A stretch of 64,000 bases of DNA, taken from Streptomyces sp. ISL-10. Its GTDB lineage: Bacteria; Actinomycetota; Actinomycetes; Streptomycetales; Streptomycetaceae. Below are positions 33,599 to 42,708 of this stretch, piece after piece. The stretch is taken from assembly GCF_018614575.1 (NCBI RefSeq), contig NZ_JAGGOJ010000016.1:186001-250000 (forward strand). The letters are read 5' to 3'. Numbering within the stretch: position 1 is the stretch's first letter; the number at the start of each line of letters is the position of its first letter. Position numbers and translations under genes: made by a program. The notes under the pieces are model-generated. The model saw only the letters and a list, made by a program, of their open reading frames with translations. It did not search any database and was not told where the DNA came from.

Positions 33599-34231
33599 GC
33601 CCGGGCCAACGGCTGCGCCCGGGTGGGGGTTACCGCCGGGCCGATTCGCGCGCCAGTCCAGGGCGTACGTACGACGCCTTCATGAACCGCACGGGGGGCC
33701 GGGACGGGGGATCGGAGTGCTCCCGCCGGCCGGTCGCAGGCGGGATCCCGGGGGCGGCGTGATGCAGGGCGTCCGCCGCCGTGTCCTGCCGGACGGGGCC
33801 GCGGCCCGCCTGCGGGGGGTTGCAGGATCAGGCCGCGCGCCCGACGGGCCTGCGGCGGTCCGCACGCCGGCGGCGCAGGGTAAGGCTGCGTGGCGCACGC
33901 CGGATCCGAGGGTCAGACCCGGGTCGGCGTCGTGCGCCCGTATGCCCGGGGGCCCGCCGCGTACAAGGCAGGCCCGCCGGGTCACGCTGCAACCGATCAG
34001 CACGCCCAGAGGGCGCGCGGCCAGGCCCGGCATCCGCACGCCGGGCGGCGGTCAGCCCTGCGGGGGACGCGGCGTCAGGTGGCGCATCCGACGGGGTTAC
34101 GGGCGGTCGCCGCACGCTGGGGCGCCGGGGGTCACGCCCCGCCCCCGTGCGTCGGGAACAGGACCGCCGCGGGGAGCGGCGTCAGGCCGCGCGCTCCCAC
34201 GACGGGGCAAGCAGTGCCGGGGGGAGCGGCG
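33599..34231. other. 633-bp stretch without a recognisable gene
   Basis: Very GC-rich. The words CGCACGCCGG and GCGTCAGG recur in slightly different form. Translations in all frames are Arg/Pro/Gly/Ala-rich and unconvincing. It could be an eroded gene, but I cannot identify a family. Confidence 0.5.
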
Positions 34232-34243
34232 TCAGGCCGCGCG
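34171..34243. repeat. 23-bp direct repeat with 50-bp period at the end of the DUF gene
   Basis: The 23 bases at 34171-34193 reappear exactly at 34221-34243. The second copy contains the stop codon and last codons of the minus-strand gene ending at 34232. It is a partial tandem duplication at a gene's 3' end. Confidence 0.85.
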
Positions 34244-34636
34244 ACGCATCGGCGGCACCTTCAGCGGCCGCGAACCCGGACCGCCGACGTGCGAGAACGG
34301 CTGGGTGCGCCAGTCGAGCCCCTGGGGCAACGTCAGCAACAGGGCCGTCTCCTGCTCCTGCACCTCGAGCGACTCGTCGGCGGGGCGGGCCTGACCGGCG
34401 GGACGGCCGGTGCCCGAGCACACCGTCAGCCCGAAGGGGTTCCACGGGGTGGGGCACAGGGCGTGCTCCGGCAGGACGTCCTCGTCGGCGAGGAGGGCGA
34501 TCGGCTGGGCGCAGTCCGGGCAGATGACCCGGTACATCCCGAAGGTGTCGTACGCGTCGAACTCGTCGCTGTCGGCCGATTCGGCCGGATCGACAGGCTC
34601 CGGTTCGGTGCGGGCGTCGTTCTTGACGATCTGCAT
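34232..34636 (-). CDS. conserved hypothetical protein with zinc-ribbon-like cysteines
   Basis: 134-aa acidic protein (MQIVKNDARTEPEPVDPAESADSDEF...). The centre, VICPDCAQPIALLADEDVLPEHALCPTPWNPFGLTVC, has a CxxC pair and two further cysteines that could bind zinc. The C-terminal half is Gln/Glu/Pro-rich without predicted fold. ATG at 34636 is preceded by GGGGGAGATTCTCC. The composition fits a Streptomyces-specific protein; no role is known to me. Confidence 0.6.
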   Translation of the reverse strand: MQIVKNDARTEPEPVDPAESADSDEFDAYDTFGMYRVICPDCAQPIALLADEDVLPEHALCPTPWNPFGLTVCSGTGRPAGQARPADESLEVQEQETALLLTLPQGLDWRTQPFSHVGGPGSRPLKVPPMRRAA

Positions 34637-34840
34637 GGAGAATCTCCCCCTCGGATGGGCCGACCAGGCGCTGATGGCCTCGACCACAGCAAGCAATGCC
34701 CACCGCGCGGGGCAGGTAACCGCGAGGTCACGGCGGACACCGGCGCAAACCTGTGGTGTTCGTCACACGGCCGTCGCCCAGGGCCCCTCGCGGCCGTCGT
34801 GGACTGTGCCGGAGCGGCTCGGGGCAATAGGTTGATCCGC

Positions 34841-35281
34841 ATGGAGGAGCTGGATCGTCAGATCGTGGAGTTGCTCGTCAAGGATGGGCGGATGAGCTAC
34901 ACCGACCTGGGCAAGGCCACGGGCCTGTCCACATCGGCGGTGCATCAGCGCGTCCGCCGTCTGGAGCAGCGGGGCGTCATCCGCGGCTACGCCGCCGTCG
35001 TCGACCCCGAGGCCGTCGGCCTGCCTCTCACCGCGTTCATCTCGGTGAAGCCGTTCGACCCCAGCGCCCCCGACGACATCGCGGACCGGCTCGCCGGACT
35101 CCCCGAGATCGAGGCCTGCCACAGCGTCGCGGGCGAGGAGAACTACATCCTCAAGGTGCGCGTCGCCACGCCGATCGAACTGGAGCACCTGCTGACCCGC
35201 ATCCGCTCCCTGGCCGGAGTCTCCAGCCGCACCACGGTGGTCCTGTCGACCCCGTACGAGGCCCGCCCGCCGCGTATCTAG
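34841..35281 (+). CDS. Lrp/AsnC-family transcriptional regulator
   Basis: 146-aa regulator with an N-terminal winged helix (MEELDRQIVELLVKDGRMSYTDLGKATGLSTSAVHQRVRRLEQRGVI) and a RAM domain (ITxxAAVVDPEAVGLPLTAFISVKP-type start, then CHSVAGEENYILKVRV). The ATG at 34841 gives the normal family length. It lies 10 bp upstream of the amidohydrolase gene, so the two are probably co-transcribed. Confidence 0.88.
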   Translation: MEELDRQIVELLVKDGRMSYTDLGKATGLSTSAVHQRVRRLEQRGVIRGYAAVVDPEAVGLPLTAFISVKPFDPSAPDDIADRLAGLPEIEACHSVAGEENYILKVRVATPIELEHLLTRIRSLAGVSSRTTVVLSTPYEARPPRI

Positions 35282-35291
35282 TCTTGGTCCC

Positions 35292-36932
35292 ATGACCGAG
35301 CGCACCGCCCCCCGAAGCGACCACCGCACCGTGCTGCTGCGCGGTGGAGAAGTGCACAGCCCCGCCGACCCCTTCGCCACCGCGATGGTCGTCGAGAAGG
35401 GACATGTCGCCTGGGTGGGCTCCGAGGGCGCGGCCGCCGCCTTCGCCTCCGGCGTCGACGAGGTCGTCGACCTCGAAGGCGCCCTTGTCACTCCCGCGTT
35501 CACCGACGCGCACGTCCACACCACGGCGACCGGCCTCGCGCTCACCGGACTCGATCTGTCCGGCGCCGCTTCGCTCGCCGACGCCGCCGCGCTCCTGCGC
35601 GCGTACGCGGCCGCCCGCCCCGGCGACCGCATCCTGATCGGACACGGCTGGGACGCCTCCCGCTGGCCCGAGGCCCGAGCGCCGCGGCGCGACGAACTCG
35701 ACGAGCTCACCGGCGGGCGACCCCTCTACCTCACCCGTATCGACGTCCACTCCGCGGTCGTCACCACGGCCCTGCTGGACCTCGTCCCGGGCGTCCGCTC
35801 ACGGTCCGGCTTCCGAGACGGCGAGCCGCTGACCGGTGACGCCCACCACGCCGTCCGTGCCGCCGCCTACGCTGCCCTCTCACCCCGCCAGCGCACCGAG
35901 GCGCAGCGCGCCGCTCTGCGGCATGCCGCATCCCTCGGCATCGGCACCGTTCACGAATGCGGCGGCCCCGACATCTCCTCCGAGGACGACTTCACCGGGC
36001 TGCTGACGCTCGCGCGGGACGAACCGGGCCCGCGCGTCGTCGGCTACTGGGCCGACCGGGACGTGGAGCGGGCGCGGGCCCTCGGCGCGCTGGGCGCGGC
36101 CGGCGACCTGTTCGCCGACGGCTCCCTCGGCTCGCACACCGCCTGCCTGCACGAGCCGTACGCCGACGCCGACCACACCGGCGCCGACCACACCGGCGCC
36201 GGCCACCTCGACGCCGCCGACGTCGCGTCCCACGTCGTCGCCTGCACCGAGGCCGGGCTGCAGGCCGGGTTCCACGCCATCGGCGACGCCGCCCTGACCG
36301 CTGTCGTCGACGGGATGCGCGCCGCAGCGGACAAGCTGGGCCTCGCACGGATCCGCGCCGCCCGCCACCGGGTCGAGCACGCCGAGATGCTCACCCCCGA
36401 AACCATCGCGGCCTTCGCCGAGTTCGGGCTCACCGCCTCCGTCCAGCCCGCCTTCGACACGGCCTGGGGCGGCGAAGAGGGCATGTATGCCCAGCGGCTC
36501 GGCGCCGAACGCGCCCGCACCCTCAACCCGTACGCGGCGCTGCTGCGCGCCGGAGTGCCGCTGGCCTTCGGCTCCGACAGCCCGGTGACGCCCCTGGACC
36601 CGTGGGGGACCGTCCGCGCAGCCGCCTTCCATCGCACGCCCGAGCACCGCATCTCCGCCCGGGCGGCCTTCACCGCCCATACCCGAGGCGGTTGGCGGGC
36701 CATCGGCCGCGACGACGCCGGTGTGCTGGTCCCGGGAGCCCCCGCGGACTACGCGGTCTGGCGCACCGGCGAACTCCTCGTGCAGGCTCCTGACGACCGC
36801 GTCGCCCGCTGGTCCACCGACCCCCGTTCGGGCACCCCCGGCCTGCCGGACCTCACTCCGGGCGCCGACCTGCCCGTCTGTGTGCGGACGGTGGTGCGCG
36901 GCCACACCGTCTTCGCGGGACCGAACGGGTGA
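35292..36932 (+). CDS. YtcJ-like metal-dependent amidohydrolase
   Basis: 546-aa cytosolic amidohydrolase-superfamily enzyme. The metal HxH is in TPAFTDAHVHTTATG. Further ligands are the second histidine region IDVHSAVV, HAIGDAALTAVVDG, RHRVEHAEM and the late aspartate FGSDSPVTPLDP. The family contains amidases and exo-type hydrolases on varied substrates, so the substrate cannot be inferred. A short DHTGADHTGAGH repeat (residues about 295-310) lies in a surface loop. Confidence 0.85.
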   Translation: MTERTAPRSDHRTVLLRGGEVHSPADPFATAMVVEKGHVAWVGSEGAAAAFASGVDEVVDLEGALVTPAFTDAHVHTTATGLALTGLDLSGAASLADAAALLRAYAAARPGDRILIGHGWDASRWPEARAPRRDELDELTGGRPLYLTRIDVHSAVVTTALLDLVPGVRSRSGFRDGEPLTGDAHHAVRAAAYAALSPRQRTEAQRAALRHAASLGIGTVHECGGPDISSEDDFTGLLTLARDEPGPRVVGYWADRDVERARALGALGAAGDLFADGSLGSHTACLHEPYADADHTGADHTGAGHLDAADVASHVVACTEAGLQAGFHAIGDAALTAVVDGMRAAADKLGLARIRAARHRVEHAEMLTPETIAAFAEFGLTASVQPAFDTAWGGEEGMYAQRLGAERARTLNPYAALLRAGVPLAFGSDSPVTPLDPWGTVRAAAFHRTPEHRISARAAFTAHTRGGWRAIGRDDAGVLVPGAPADYAVWRTGELLVQAPDDRVARWSTDPRSGTPGLPDLTPGADLPVCVRTVVRGHTVFAGPNG

Positions 36933-37487
36933 CGTACGGACATTTCGTACCGCCGATCGATGCCCGCACCGCTCGGCCACGACCTGTGGATCTTCGCCTC
37001 TGACCTGGGGGCAAGGCCGATTTCTGCTGGTCGCACGACTGTTGACAGCGAGCGCCCACCGGCCGGTAGGTTCGGCCGGGTCCACCACAGGACGTCCGAC
37101 CGGCACCTTCCACGCAGTCGTCGAACGCCGCTGGGCCATGGGGTGGTGTGCCGCACCGGCGCACCGCCGCTGGGAGCCAGGTTCAGCGCCCGCGCCTCGG
37201 GGGCAGAGGGAGGGTTTCAGCCGGCCGGCAGGTGCGACCCGGGTGGGGCCCGGCGTTCAGTAGACAACGGCTCTCGGTCGACCCGCAGCCAGCGGGCCCC
37301 AGGTCGGCCCGAAGGACGCCGGGTCCGATCCGTTGCCGTCGCCGACCCTCCCGCGGTACAACAGCCCCGGTCCCGGGCTCCTCGCGCTCCCGCCCGGCGA
37401 CTCCCTTTCATGATCCGCTGCCTCCCGGCGGTGCGATCCGGGCGCTCGCTATGGTGGGGCTCTGCGTACGGACTTTAAGGGGCAGCA
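36933..37487. other. 555-bp non-coding stretch before ppm1
   Basis: No protein is supported. It contains a good promoter match near 37042-37072 and a possible second -10 (TATGGT) about 37450, close to the ppm1 start. If the upstream promoter is used, the ppm1 leader would be about 410 nt. Confidence 0.5.
37042..37072 (+). promoter_or_regulatory. candidate HrdB-type promoter
   Basis: TTGACA (37042-37047), a 19-nt spacer and TAGGTT (37067-37072). Near-consensus boxes with a slightly long spacer. Confidence 0.45.
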
Positions 37488-38276
37488 GTGAACGACGGTG
37501 GTGCGGTTCCCCATGGTGGACCCCAGGGGAAGCGGTACGGCCCGCTCGGCAGAACTTTGGTGATCATCCCGACCTACAACGAGGCCGAGAACATCAACGC
37601 GATCGTCTCGCGGGTGCGCGCTGCCGTGCCCGACGCCGACGTCCTCGTCGCCGACGACAACAGCCCCGACGGCACGGGCAAGTCCGCCGACGAGCTCGCC
37701 GCCGTCGACGAGCAGGTGCGCGTCCTGCACCGCAAGGGCAAGGAAGGGCTCGGCGCCGCGTACCTGGCGGGGTTCCGCTGGGGCATCGAGCACGACTACG
37801 GCGTGCTCGTCGAGATGGATGCCGACGGCTCCCACCAGCCGGAGGAACTGCCCCGGCTGCTCACCGCGCTCAAAGGCGCGGACCTGGTCCTCGGCTCGCG
37901 CTGGGTGCCGGGCGGCCGCGTGGTCAACTGGCCCGCGCACCGGAAGCTGCTCTCCCGCGGCGGCAGCACGTACTCCCGCATGCTGCTCGGCGTGCCCATC
38001 CGTGACATGACCGGCGGCTACCGGGCCTTCCGCGCCGAGACGCTCCAAGGGCTGGGCCTCGACGACGTCGCGTCGCAGGGCTACTGCTTCCAGGTGGACC
38101 TCGCACGCAGGGCCGTGGCCGCCGGCTTCCATGTCGTCGAGGTCCCCATCACCTTCGTGGAGCGAGAGCTGGGCGACTCGAAGATGAACCGGGACATCGT
38201 GGTCGAGGCCCTGTGGCGGGTCACGGCCTGGGGTGTGCGGAACCGGGCGAGCCGCCTGCTCGGCCGCAGGCCCTGA
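37488..38276 (+). CDS. ppm1: polyprenol monophosphomannose synthase
   Basis: 262-aa GT2-family enzyme that transfers mannose from GDP-mannose to polyprenyl phosphate at the cytosolic face of the membrane, providing the donor for protein O-mannosylation in Streptomyces. Motifs: LVIIPTYNEAENI, VADDNSPDGTG (the DD), the DxD-type VEMDADGSHQPEELPRLL, SRWVPGGRVVNWPAHRKLLSRGGS and DMTGGYRAFR. There is no membrane domain, as in the stand-alone synthase form. GTG at 37488 has AAGGGG upstream. Confidence 0.92.
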   Translation: MNDGGAVPHGGPQGKRYGPLGRTLVIIPTYNEAENINAIVSRVRAAVPDADVLVADDNSPDGTGKSADELAAVDEQVRVLHRKGKEGLGAAYLAGFRWGIEHDYGVLVEMDADGSHQPEELPRLLTALKGADLVLGSRWVPGGRVVNWPAHRKLLSRGGSTYSRMLLGVPIRDMTGGYRAFRAETLQGLGLDDVASQGYCFQVDLARRAVAAGFHVVEVPITFVERELGDSKMNRDIVVEALWRVTAWGVRNRASRLLGRRP

Positions 38277-38331
38277 GCTTCCTGATCGACTCCTTACACC
38301 GCCTTGGCGGGCGCCCAGGCACACTGGGGGC

Positions 38332-38898
38332 ATGACGACCGGCGCACAGAACCCGACCGCTCCCCGGCGCTCACGCGCCCGCACCTTTGTCCCCCTCGCC
38401 ATTGCCGCGTGGCTGGTCCTGGAGATCTGGCTGCTGACGCTCGTGGCCCGGGAAGCGGGCGGCTTCGCCGTGCTCGGACTGCTGGTCGGCGGGGCAGTGC
38501 TCGGCGCGGTGGTGATCAAGCGGGCGGGACGCCGCGCGTTCACCAACCTCACGGCGACGCTTCAGCAGCAGCCGGGCGCGGCCGCGCCGACTGGCAGCGG
38601 CAAGGGCAACGGACTGCTGATGCTCGGCGGGCTGCTGCTGATGCTGCCCGGCCTGATCTCGGACGCGCTGGGCCTGCTGCTCCTGCTGCCGCCCGTGCGC
38701 ACCCGCCTCGGCCGGTACGCGGAGCGTTCGCTGGAGAGCCGGATGAGGGCGGCGTCGTCGGGCACGCTGGGCCATGCCTTCCAGCAGGCCAGGATCCACC
38801 GCCCCGACGGCAAGGTGGTCCAGGGAGAGGTCATCCGCGACGACGCGCCCCCGTCCGATCGGGAAGCGGGGAGCCCGCGGCCCCCGCTGACGCCCTGA
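38332..38898 (+). CDS. fxsA: FxsA-family membrane protein
   Basis: 188-aa membrane protein with FxsA features: two N-terminal helices (VPLAIAAWLVLEIWLLTLVA, FAVLGLLVGGAVLGAVVI), then LLMLGGLLLMLPGLISDALGLLLLLPPVR, ending in a charged cytosolic tail. In E. coli FxsA affects exclusion of phage T7 when overproduced; the role in Streptomyces is unknown. ATG at 38332 lies 55 bp after ppm1, so co-transcription is likely. Confidence 0.85.
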   Translation: MTTGAQNPTAPRRSRARTFVPLAIAAWLVLEIWLLTLVAREAGGFAVLGLLVGGAVLGAVVIKRAGRRAFTNLTATLQQQPGAAAPTGSGKGNGLLMLGGLLLMLPGLISDALGLLLLLPPVRTRLGRYAERSLESRMRAASSGTLGHAFQQARIHRPDGKVVQGEVIRDDAPPSDREAGSPRPPLTP

Positions 38899-39090
38899 AC
38901 CAGCAAGGGCAGGGGCGCCCCGGACCCGGTCGTGCGCCTGTAGCCCGAACGAGGGGGGCGGGTGAAGACGGCAGCGGGCATGTGCCTTCGGTCGGAGACG
39001 AGCGGACCCCGGCCGGTGCCCGCCGGCACAGCCGGGACCCGGCCCGTGCATGCCGATACACATGAACCCCGTGGATGCCTACAGACATGA

Positions 39091-39143
39091 ACGGAGCCGC
39101 GGGCTGTGCCACACCGATGGTGTGGCACAGCCCGCGGCTCCGT
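39091..39143. terminator. 25-bp perfect hairpin between fxsA and rbpA
   Basis: Arms 39091-39115 and 39119-39143 are perfectly complementary with a 3-nt loop. Placed between convergent genes, it should terminate both directions. Confidence 0.85.
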
Positions 39144-39173
39144 AATGTGCGCGGACCCGCGCGCTTTGCGCGC

Positions 39174-39548
39174 TTACGCGGACTTGCGGCTGTCGCGCGG
39201 GTGCACCGCGATGTTCATGGCGCCGGAACGCAGGACCGCCAGCCTCTCGGCCAGCACTTCCTCGAGCTCCTCGCGGGTACGCCGCTCCATCAGCATGTCC
39301 CAGTGCGTACGCGCCGGCTTGCCCTTCTTTTCCTCGGGGCCGTCCCCGTCCACCAGGAGCGCCTGGCTTCCGCAGACCTTGCACTCCCACTCCGGCGGAA
39401 TCTCCGCCTCGACCGAGAACGGCATCTCGAAACGATGCCCCTTCTCGCATGCGTACTCCACCGCCTGGCGCGGGGCCAGATCGATGCCGCGGTCGGTCTC
39501 GTAGCTGGTCACCACGAGGCGCGTGCCGCGAAGAGCTCGCTCACTCAT
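39174..39548 (-). CDS. rbpA: RNA polymerase-binding protein RbpA
   Basis: Essential-type actinobacterial RNA polymerase partner that stabilises promoter complexes and contacts sigma HrdB. The 124-aa product has the zinc site C34, H38, C56, C59 (VEYACEKGHRFEMPF and WECKVCG), the basic linker KKGKPARTHWDML, and the sigma-interaction helix ERRTREELEEVLAERLAVLRSG. ATG at 39548 has GGAGG about 9 nt upstream. A sigma-R promoter lies 62-88 bp upstream, matching the known oxidative-stress induction of rbpA. Confidence 0.97.
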   Translation of the reverse strand: MSERALRGTRLVVTSYETDRGIDLAPRQAVEYACEKGHRFEMPFSVEAEIPPEWECKVCGSQALLVDGDGPEEKKGKPARTHWDMLMERRTREELEEVLAERLAVLRSGAMNIAVHPRDSRKSA

Positions 39549-39609
39549 GAATCGTGCCTCCCGGGCTTGTCGCCCACAGGACAGGTGTCGCTGTCGTCGT
39601 CATCCGGTC

Positions 39610-39636
39610 AACGTCCGGTCGGCGGTAAAGATTCCC
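39610..39636 (-). promoter_or_regulatory. sigma-R promoter of rbpA
   Basis: On the minus strand GGGAAT (39636-39631), an 18-nt spacer and GTT (39612-39610) match the SigR consensus GGGAAT-N18-GTT exactly. rbpA is an established member of the SigR thiol-stress regulon. Confidence 0.92.
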
Positions 39637-39803
39637 GTTGCGGGTCATGCGTCGCCCGTCGTGCCGCCCCTTGTTCTACCCACCAGTGCCCGGTTTGTCA
39701 CATCTGGCATTAGATGTCACCCAGCGTCTTTGCTACTTGAGCACGCAGTAACGGTCCGCCTGGCGGGCCAAAGGCGTACACTACCGCCCTTTCACTTCCG
39801 CGT

Positions 39804-41159
39804 CTAAATCCGGTCCGGAACGGGGTTGCCCGCGGCGGCCACGGCGCGCCGCACCGGCACCCGGGCGAGCAGTACGAATCCGAGGACGAAGAAGATCACC
39901 AAGGAGATGATGGCATCCCTGTAGCTGCCGGTCAGCTGATACGCGAGACCGAACACCAATGGGCCGAGCCAGCTCAGGCCCCGGTCGCTCATCTCGTAGG
40001 CGGAAAAGTACTCCGCCTCCTTGCCCCGCGGCACCAGATGGGAGAACAGCGAACGCGACAGCGCCTGACTGCCGCCGAGCACCAGCCCGATCGCCGCGGC
40101 CAGGCAGTAGAACCACACCGGCGCACCCGCGGGCAGGAAGTATCCGGCGGCGAGGATGAGGGTCCACACCGCCAGTGAGCCGAGGACGACGCGCTTCGCG
40201 CCGTGCGTCCTGGCCAGTCGGCCCATGCCCAGCGCGCCCGCGACCGCGAGGACCTGGACGAGCAGCACCGCCGTGATCAGCGTCGCCTGGTCCAGGCCGA
40301 GCTCCTCGGAGCCGTAGACCGAGGCCTGGGAGATCACGGTCTGCACGCCGTCGTTGTAGACGAGGTAGGCCAGCAGGAACGACAGCGTCAGCGGATGGCG
40401 GCGCATGTCCTTCAGCGTGGCCGTCAACTGGCGCCAGCCGGAGCCGACCCTGCCCTCGCCGCTCGTCGCCGGCCGGCGGTCCCGCAGCCGGCGCAGCGGC
40501 ACGAGCGTGAAGGCACCCCACCACAGTCCGGCGGACGCCAGGCAGATCCGCACCGCATCGCCCTCGGACAGGCCGAAGGAGTCGTGGCCGGAATACACGG
40601 CCAGATTGAGCACCAGCACCAGCGCGCCGGAGGTGTAGCCGAAGGCCCAGCCCCGCGACGAGACCGCGTCCCGTTCATGCGGCTCCGCGATCTGCGGCAG
40701 ATACGCGTTGTACAGGACCATCGACACCGCGAGCGAGGCGTTCGCCACGATCAGCAGGAGGGCGCCGAGCAGATAGCGGTCGCCGTCCAGCAGGAACATG
40801 CCGGTCGTCGCCGTGGCGCCCAGATACGCGGAGAAGGCGAGGAGGGGCTTCTTGCGCCCGCTGCGGTCCGCCGCCGCGCCCGCGAACGGCATCACCAGCA
40901 CCGCGACGACGACCGATGCCGACACCGCGTACGGGAACACCGAACCGGCCCGCACCGCGATCCCCAGCGGATGGACGAAACCGTCGGCGTCCGCGGCGGC
41001 CTTGGCCACCGACGTCAGATACGGCCCGAGGAACACCGTGAGCACGCTCGTCGAGTACACCGAGCACGCGAAGTCGTAGAAGTACCAGCCCTGTTGCTGG
41101 CGTCTTCGCTCGCGGGCGCTGTCCGCGCCGTCCGTGCGGTCGGCGGTGCCGGCCGTCAT
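39804..41159 (-). CDS. MFS transporter, UMF1 (Atg22-like) family
   Basis: 451-aa transporter with about 12 helices. The N-terminal signature GWYFYDFACSVYSTSVLTVFLGPYL, the DRSGRKKPLLAFSAYLGATAT loop, LYNAYLPQIAEPHERDAVSSRGWAFGYTSGALVL and QALSRSLFSHLVPRGKEAEYFSAYEMSDRGLSWLGPL place it in the UMF1 family, whose eukaryotic relatives export amino acids from vacuoles. The substrate is unknown. It is followed downstream by a weak hairpin (about 39769-39792). Confidence 0.88.
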   Translation of the reverse strand: MTAGTADRTDGADSARERRRQQQGWYFYDFACSVYSTSVLTVFLGPYLTSVAKAAADADGFVHPLGIAVRAGSVFPYAVSASVVVAVLVMPFAGAAADRSGRKKPLLAFSAYLGATATTGMFLLDGDRYLLGALLLIVANASLAVSMVLYNAYLPQIAEPHERDAVSSRGWAFGYTSGALVLVLNLAVYSGHDSFGLSEGDAVRICLASAGLWWGAFTLVPLRRLRDRRPATSGEGRVGSGWRQLTATLKDMRRHPLTLSFLLAYLVYNDGVQTVISQASVYGSEELGLDQATLITAVLLVQVLAVAGALGMGRLARTHGAKRVVLGSLAVWTLILAAGYFLPAGAPVWFYCLAAAIGLVLGGSQALSRSLFSHLVPRGKEAEYFSAYEMSDRGLSWLGPLVFGLAYQLTGSYRDAIISLVIFFVLGFVLLARVPVRRAVAAAGNPVPDRI

Positions 41160-41198
41160 CCGCGCCCCCTCGCTCGTGCTGTCGGCAGATGTGCCGGG

Positions 41199-41963
41199 TC
41201 AGCCCCACAGTCCACGGTCGGTCAGCACCGTGCGCAACGTCTGTAGATGATCGGTCATGATGCCATCCACGCCAAGGTCCAGGAGCGCGGCCATCCGCTC
41301 GGGGTCGTTGACCGTCCAGACGTGGACCTGCAGTCCCCGCGCGTGCGCCTCCCGCACGAACCGGCGGTCCACCACGCGGACACCGCTCTGGGACTGAGGA
41401 ACCTGGACGCACACCGCGCCTCTGCGTACTGCGGCCGGAATCCCCACCGACGCGAGCCGCAGGCCGAGGACGCCCCTGACCCCGTACGACGTCGCGAGCC
41501 TCGGACCGGCCCGGCGCACGGCCCGCGCCACCCGGCCCTCGGAGAAGGAGCCGACGCAGACCCGGTCCCAGGCGTCGGCCCTGCGGATCAGATCCACGAG
41601 CGGCTCCAGTGCCAACTCCGTCTTGAGGTCCACGTTCCAGCGGGCCTCGGGGAATTCCTCCAGCAGCTCCTCGAAGAGCGGCAGCGGTTCCCGGCCCGCC
41701 ACCCGGGCCCGGCTCACCTCGCTCCACGGCAGCTGCGCTATCCGCCCTCCCGCGTCGGTCACCCGGTCCAGCGTCGCGTCGTGGAAGGCGACCAGCCGTC
41801 CGTCCGCAGTGGTGTGCACATCGGTCTCGAAATAGCGGTACCCGGCGTCGGCCGCGCGGCGGAAGGCGGCCGCGGTGTTCTCGATGCCGTCGGCGGCACC
41901 CCCGCGGTGGGCGAAGGCGAGCGTTGCCGGGTGGTCCAGATAGGGGTGGCGTATGGCGGTCAC
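41199..41963 (-). CDS. glycerophosphodiester phosphodiesterase
   Basis: 254-aa cytosolic GDPD, hydrolysing glycerophosphodiesters to glycerol 3-phosphate and an alcohol. Catalytic and metal residues are visible: FAHRGG, GIENTAAAF (Glu), ETDVHTTADG and VAFHDATLDRVT. C-terminal barrel markers are VNDPERMAALLDLGVDGIMTD. No signal peptide. It overlaps the yczE stop by four bases and probably forms an operon with it. Confidence 0.92.
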   Translation of the reverse strand: MTAIRHPYLDHPATLAFAHRGGAADGIENTAAAFRRAADAGYRYFETDVHTTADGRLVAFHDATLDRVTDAGGRIAQLPWSEVSRARVAGREPLPLFEELLEEFPEARWNVDLKTELALEPLVDLIRRADAWDRVCVGSFSEGRVARAVRRAGPRLATSYGVRGVLGLRLASVGIPAAVRRGAVCVQVPQSQSGVRVVDRRFVREAHARGLQVHVWTVNDPERMAALLDLGVDGIMTDHLQTLRTVLTDRGLWG

Positions 41964-42607
41964 CGCGGCAGTATGGCCTGCCTCGGTGACGAGCCGGCGA
42001 CCACGGTGCTGCCTTCGCCCGCACCGGGGATGGCGAAGACGCGCAGGAACAGCTGTGCCAGAGGTCCGATCGCCAGCGCGTACACGACCGTGCCGGCGCC
42101 CACTGACCCGCCGAGCACGAACCCTGTGGCCACGACCACCACCTCAAGTGCCGTGCGCACCAGCCGGATCGACCGGCCCGTGCGGCGATGCAGACCGGTC
42201 ATCAGACCGTCCCGGGGACCGGGGCCGAAGCGGGCCGAGATGTAGAGGCCCGTCGCGGCACCGTTCAGCACGACACCGGCGGCCAGCAGCGGAACCTGCG
42301 ACGCGAGCCCGTGGGCACCGGGTACGACGGCGAGCGTCGCGTCCATGGCGATGCCGACGACGAACACGTTGGACACCGTCCCGAGGCCGGGCCGCTGCCG
42401 GATGGGGATCCACAGCAGCAGCACCACGGCGCCGACGATGATCGACACCACGCCGATCGAGATGCCGGTCAGCTCCGACAGCCCCTGGTGCAGCACCCCC
42501 CACGGTTCGAGCCCGAGTCCGGCACGCACCAGGAGCGCGGAACTCACCCCGTACAACGCCAGGCCGACGTACAGCTGCAGCAGTCTGCGGGTGAGATGTC
42601 CGGACAC
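41960..42607 (-). CDS. YczE/YitT-like membrane protein
   Basis: 215-aa integral membrane protein with 5 predicted helices. It begins LTRRLLQLYVGLALYGVSSALLVRAGLGLEPWGVLHQGLS and contains FGPGPRDGLMTGLHRRTGRSIRLVRTALEVVVVATGFVLGGSVGAGTVVYALAIGPLAQ, the YczE signature. YczE genes are commonly paired with divergent MocR regulators, as here. GTG at 42607 has GGGGGA upstream. Confidence 0.85.
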   Translation of the reverse strand: MSGHLTRRLLQLYVGLALYGVSSALLVRAGLGLEPWGVLHQGLSELTGISIGVVSIIVGAVVLLLWIPIRQRPGLGTVSNVFVVGIAMDATLAVVPGAHGLASQVPLLAAGVVLNGAATGLYISARFGPGPRDGLMTGLHRRTGRSIRLVRTALEVVVVATGFVLGGSVGAGTVVYALAIGPLAQLFLRVFAIPGAGEGSTVVAGSSPRQAILPR

Positions 42608-42708
42608 GATGGCGTCCCCCTGTGGTGGTAGTGGACCGATGCATGACACTCTGTGGCTACGGAACAATGGGCAACCATGGCCAATTCGAGGAAGGTGGAC
42701 TGACTTCC

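Noticed and set aside
33680..34039. 119-aa minus-strand frame in the gene-poor stretch
   Set aside because: Arg/Pro/Gly/Ala-rich with no hydrophobic core or family pattern; no ribosome-binding site.
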